Positions 61,039 to 64,000 of a stretch of 64,000 nt of DNA are shown piece after piece. Source of the stretch: an uncultured Clostridia bacterium (lineage in GTDB: Bacteria > Bacillota > Clostridia > Christensenellales > UBA1242); the NCBI GenBank assembly GCA_944383275.1, contig CALWOV010000004.1, positions 1 through 64,000 on the forward strand. Direction: 5' to 3'. A program made the translations under genes and the position numbers. The first letter of the stretch is position 1, and each line of letters begins with the position of its first letter. Under the pieces are notes generated by a model. It had not been told where the DNA came from. It searched no databases and saw only the letters and a list, made by a program, of their open reading frames with translations.

Positions 61039-61603
61039 ATCTGCTCCTTATTTTTAAGAATTGTTTTAAAGATAAAATTAAACAATATAAAATTTGAATC
61101 GGAAATATTAATAAATTTAAGTATCCAGCAAACTTTAATTTGTTTTCATCATTATCGCTTTCAGTTCCAACATTAGATTCAAAATTTCCTTTAACCGTTT
61201 TTAAAATTTGTAAACAACTGTGAATTATTGCTTGCCACAATCCACTGAAATACGCTGTGTGAAAAGCATCGTTTTTTTGTCCAACGCTAAAAAACAAAGA
61301 TAATTCTTTTATTTTTATAGAATGAAACAAATTTTTCATAAGTAAACTTATAAAAATGGAACTTGCATCAAAATACTTCATTTCTTTTTCATTATTCTTC
61401 TTTTTGTGTTTTAAAATTTTTACTGCATCTTTTTTTAGTTGTATTTGAAAGCTTACTAAAGTAAAAATGCCAAATAAACTTATAGAAATAGCGCCCAAGT
61501 TTTGCAATGCATTCAAGTAAATTCTTAATTGAAAACAAAGTGGTAAAAATAGAATAAACAAAACTGCAAGAAAAACTATTAAAAACACAAAATACCATTC
61601 CAT
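61004..61603 (-). CDS. DUF2953 membrane protein
   Basis: A 199-aa protein with an N-terminal membrane helix (about 2-25) and a C-terminal one (about 160-185) around a Lys-rich middle. It occupies the usual DUF2953 slot between scpB and ytfJ in sporulating Clostridia. ATG 61603 gives a normal N-terminus but has no ribosome-binding site. A longer frame from 61651 would start inside the terminator hairpin at 61631. The 3' end overlaps ytfJ by 35 nt. Confidence 0.75.
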   Translation of the reverse strand: MEWYFVFLIVFLAVLFILFLPLCFQLRIYLNALQNLGAISISLFGIFTLVSFQIQLKKDAVKILKHKKKNNEKEMKYFDASSIFISLLMKNLFHSIKIKELSLFFSVGQKNDAFHTAYFSGLWQAIIHSCLQILKTVKGNFESNVGTESDNDENKLKFAGYLNLLIFPIQILYCLILSLKQFLKIRSRYERLKSSKIHS

Positions 61604-61630
61604 ATTTGCTAGTTTTTGAAAAAAAAATAA

Positions 61631-61655
61631 AAAAATGCACAAAAAGTGCATTTTT
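61631..61655 (-). terminator. Terminator after scpB
   Basis: AAAAATGCAC-loop-GTGCATTTTT followed by T-rich sequence in the minus direction. Genes beyond it probably depend on readthrough or another promoter. Confidence 0.75.
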
Positions 61656-61672
61656 CTTTAAATTTTATGTAT

Positions 61673-62413
61673 TTAATTTTCAGCAGCCATTTTTTCTTCT
61701 ATTGGTTTTATTTCTGCTTCTTTTAATGCTTGCTTAGTTTTCTTTAATATTTCTTCAGATTCTGCCATAAGTTCTTCATCTGTTTTTCCTGTTGGCATAA
61801 AGTCTTCTGGTTTTCTCTCAACTCGTTCTTCTGCTTCCATTGAAACATCATATTCATTATATAAACCTTCTTGTGGCGTTCCACTTATAACTTTTATTTG
61901 TTCAAGTAATTCGTCATAATCAGGAAGGTCGTTTATACTTTGAAGTTCGAATCTTTTTAAAAACTCATCAGTTGTTCCAAATAATAAAGGTTTTCCAACA
62001 ACATCTTTTCTTCCAACAACTTCAATAAGTTTATGAGTTAATAAAATTTGAACAGCATAATCACTTGCAACACCACGAATGTTTTCAATTTCCAATCTTG
62101 TTATTGGTTGTTTATATGCAATTATTGCAACTGTTTCAAGTGCTGCTTTAGTTAAAGCGCGTTCACGAATAGGGTTTAAAACATTTGCTATTTCTTCAGC
62201 ATACTTAGGATTTGATGTAAGTTGCGCCTTGTTTTTAAATGTTATAACTTGTATTGGACTGTCTTCATCTCTCTCATCTTTCATAAGTTGAACAGCATCT
62301 TTAACAGCATCAACCTTAACTTCAAGTTTTTCTGCAATTTCATCAAAGGTTACAGCATTACCTGCAACAAACAAAATTGCTTCAACTACTTTCGCTAGTT
62401 CTTTCTTGTTCAT
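61673..62413 (-). CDS. scpB: Segregation and condensation protein B
   Basis: A 246-aa winged-helix subunit of the SMC-ScpAB condensin. It has the start K-K-E-L-A-K-V-V-E-A-I-L-F and A-L-E-T-V-A-I-I-A-Y-K-Q-P-I-T-R, the latter the family hallmark. The acidic C-terminal tail of about 60 residues is longer than normal. It overlaps scpA by 32 nt. Confidence 0.96.
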   Translation of the reverse strand: MNKKELAKVVEAILFVAGNAVTFDEIAEKLEVKVDAVKDAVQLMKDERDEDSPIQVITFKNKAQLTSNPKYAEEIANVLNPIRERALTKAALETVAIIAYKQPITRLEIENIRGVASDYAVQILLTHKLIEVVGRKDVVGKPLLFGTTDEFLKRFELQSINDLPDYDELLEQIKVISGTPQEGLYNEYDVSMEAEERVERKPEDFMPTGKTDEELMAESEEILKKTKQALKEAEIKPIEEKMAAEN

Positions 62414-63338
62414 TAATTTTATCCTCCCTAAGCGTAATATTTATCTCTCCAAAAACCTCATTTTGTTCAACACTTGCAAACTGTGCTTTTAAAAGTTCAA
62501 GCATTGCCTGAAAAGTTGTAATGATTTCCCCACGAGTAAAATCACCTTGAAAAAAGTCATTAAATCTAATTCTTTTTCGCTCTGTTAAAATTGAACGCAT
62601 ATTAACAATAGAGTCTGCCAAAGTGAAACGGTCTTTTTGAATTTGTCTTTCATTAGAATTTGGGTTCGCTTTTCTTTCTGCAACAATCATAAGTTTAGAA
62701 AAAGCATCAATTAAACCTTGCATATTCATATTTTTAAGCACAATTCTATAGTCGTTTGCTGATTTATCTGGCTCTTTATAAAAATGGCTTACATTTTCCA
62801 TTGTTGCAAGTTCGCCACTTGCGTCTTTAAATAATTTATAAATTTGCAAACGCTTTTTAAGCCAAACCTCTGGGTCTTCTTCATCTTCATTTTCAGCATC
62901 TTCATCTTCACAAGGAAGTAAGTTGTTTGCTTTTATCTCTAAAAGTTTACTAGCAACAACTATAAACTCGCTTTGTTGTTCCATATTTTTAAAGGGCATT
63001 GCTTGCATATATGCCAAAAACTGTTCAGTTAAATCGGCAAGCCTCACTTCCATAATATCAAGTTTTGTGCTTTTTATCATTTCAAGCAAAACATCAAGTG
63101 GCCCTTCTTGGTCTCCTAAATGAAACACAACATTTGCTTCTTCTAGGGTTGGCATAACATAGTTATTGCCAAGCAGTTCTTTTTCGCGTTTTTCAAGTTC
63201 TTCATCTGATAACTTTATTTCTCTTTGGTTATCTTCTGGATTTAAAACGATAATGTTATTATCAGGAACAGGATTTATTGTTGCATTGTTTTGCTGCATT
63301 TCTATTTCAATTTCAATGTTAATAATATCATCTTTCAT
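62382..63338 (-). CDS. scpA: Segregation and condensation protein A
   Basis: A 318-aa kleisin that bridges SMC heads. The kleisin N-terminus E-G-P-L-D-V-L-L-E-M-I begins only at about residue 77, so there is an acidic N-terminal extension of about 65 residues. A winged-helix C-terminus with R-G-E-I-I-T-T-F-Q-A-M-L-E-L-L is present. GGAG precedes the ATG at 63338. A later in-frame ATG at residue 58 would give the usual length but has no obvious site. Confidence 0.95.
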   Translation of the reverse strand: MKDDIINIEIEIEMQQNNATINPVPDNNIIVLNPEDNQREIKLSDEELEKREKELLGNNYVMPTLEEANVVFHLGDQEGPLDVLLEMIKSTKLDIMEVRLADLTEQFLAYMQAMPFKNMEQQSEFIVVASKLLEIKANNLLPCEDEDAENEDEEDPEVWLKKRLQIYKLFKDASGELATMENVSHFYKEPDKSANDYRIVLKNMNMQGLIDAFSKLMIVAERKANPNSNERQIQKDRFTLADSIVNMRSILTERKRIRFNDFFQGDFTRGEIITTFQAMLELLKAQFASVEQNEVFGEINITLREDKINEQERTSESS

Positions 63339-63347
63339 TTGTATCTC

Positions 63348-63998
63348 CTAACTTAATAACGACCATATTAAATTACAAATAGGCTCGAAAGTTATATATA
63401 AGAAGCCATTTAAAACCCAAGTGCTTAAAGGTGTTATAATAAATATCAACAAAAAGATTATACCATATTGTTGCATAAATCTATCAAATTTTCCATAAGG
63501 TGGGAAGAATGCCATTAAGAAATTGTAACCATCTAGTGGGTAAATTGGCAAAAAGTTAAATATTGCCAAAACAAAGTTCATAACGGCTGTATAGTAGAAA
63601 AACATTTGCAAGAAATAATAGAATGTAACAGATGCATCTAAAAAATATGCTGTAAGTGCATAACAAACAGAAAAAACTATTCCCAAAATTAAGTTGGTTA
63701 TAATACCTGAAAGTGAAACCCAAATCTGCCCTTTTCTCATATTTCTAAAACGAACAGAATTTACCGGCACCCCCTTTGCCCAACCAAAACCAAATACAAA
63801 CAAACATATAGCACCAATAGGGTCAAAATGTGCTTTTGGATTAAATGTCATTCTTCCAGATAATTTTGCAGTATCATCACCCATTTTATATGCAACAAAA
63901 GCGTGCGAAAACTCGTGTGGAACTATTGCAATAATTACTGCAAAAATCCACGCAACAAGTGTTAATATTATTAAAGTTGCAGATAAATCAGTAAACAA
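63348..63998 (-). CDS. Site-2-type zinc metalloprotease (M50), partial
   Basis: At least 216 aa, running to the window edge. The start used here is a TTG at the very end, so the true start probably lies outside. The zinc motif is H-E-F-S-H-A in the first membrane helix and the third ligand is in N-F-L-P-I-Y-P-L-D-G. Five or six membrane helices are visible. It belongs to the YwhC/Rip-like family that cuts peptides within the membrane. A few bases separate it from scpA. Confidence 0.88.
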   Translation of the reverse strand: MFTDLSATLIILTLVAWIFAVIIAIVPHEFSHAFVAYKMGDDTAKLSGRMTFNPKAHFDPIGAICLFVFGFGWAKGVPVNSVRFRNMRKGQIWVSLSGIITNLILGIVFSVCYALTAYFLDASVTFYYFLQMFFYYTAVMNFVLAIFNFLPIYPLDGYNFLMAFFPPYGKFDRFMQQYGIIFLLIFIITPLSTWVLNGFLYITFEPICNLIWSLLS

Positions 63999-64000
63999 AA

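Overview
The window is AT-rich DNA from a low-GC, endospore-forming bacterium of the Clostridia (Bacillota). The evidence is the spoIIAA-spoIIAB-sigF operon, GerW/YtfJ, DacF, a collagen-like spore-surface protein, the McsA-McsB-ClpC arginine-phosphorylation system and the scpA-scpB-DUF2953-ytfJ-dacF-rluB gene order. The opening 16S rRNA fragment fits an uncultured gut-type Clostridia, but I cannot name a genus from sequence alone.

Layout. 1-860: 5' end of a 16S rRNA gene (minus strand) with its promoter. 860-3321: an accessory patch with an acetyltransferase lacking a normal start codon, two paralogous unknown proteins and a frameshifted third gene. 3400-18290: mostly housekeeping genes (ung, galU, a transglutaminase-like protein, tsaD, secA-prfB, lon-engB-recD2-comF). 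18620-26871: a DegV protein, an unknown membrane protein, the sigma-F operon, a subtilase pair, a degenerate ABC ATPase with a PucR-type HTH protein, and an alpha-oxoamine synthase. 27118-36504: unknown proteins, XRE regulators, a degenerate Ppx/GppA with a ferredoxin, tRNA-Leu, a LOG-type hydrolase, Nudix, SGNH and a second DegV. 36694-42618: hpf and an amidohydrolase-mcsA-mcsB-clpC operon. 43011-48528: a DNA glycosylase, phosphohexomutase, a six-tRNA operon, dinB and a repeat-rich gap. 48529-53707: four envelope, spore-surface or unknown proteins. 53998-56472: tRNA-Thr, an aminoglycoside-phosphotransferase-like gene with an in-frame stop, and a TetR-DegV pair. 56827-64000: an RsgI-like coiled-coil protein and the plsC/rluB/dacF/ytfJ/DUF2953/scpB/scpA/M50 cluster.

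Three patterns cut across the window. First, a set of otherwise unrelated unknown proteins ends in Gln-Met just before the stop. The set includes the tandem 1396-3321 paralogs, a transglutaminase-like protein and two proteins with a paired hydrophobic segment; this looks like a C-terminal recognition tail. Second, at least five genes have a good sigma-A promoter whose -10 box lies only 6-7 nt before the start codon, so their mRNAs should be leaderless. Third, several promoters carry clear palindromes of unknown regulators (lon, TetR/degV, the oxoamine synthase, the clpC operon), and the mcsB-clpC gap holds a 77-nt cloverleaf-like sequence.
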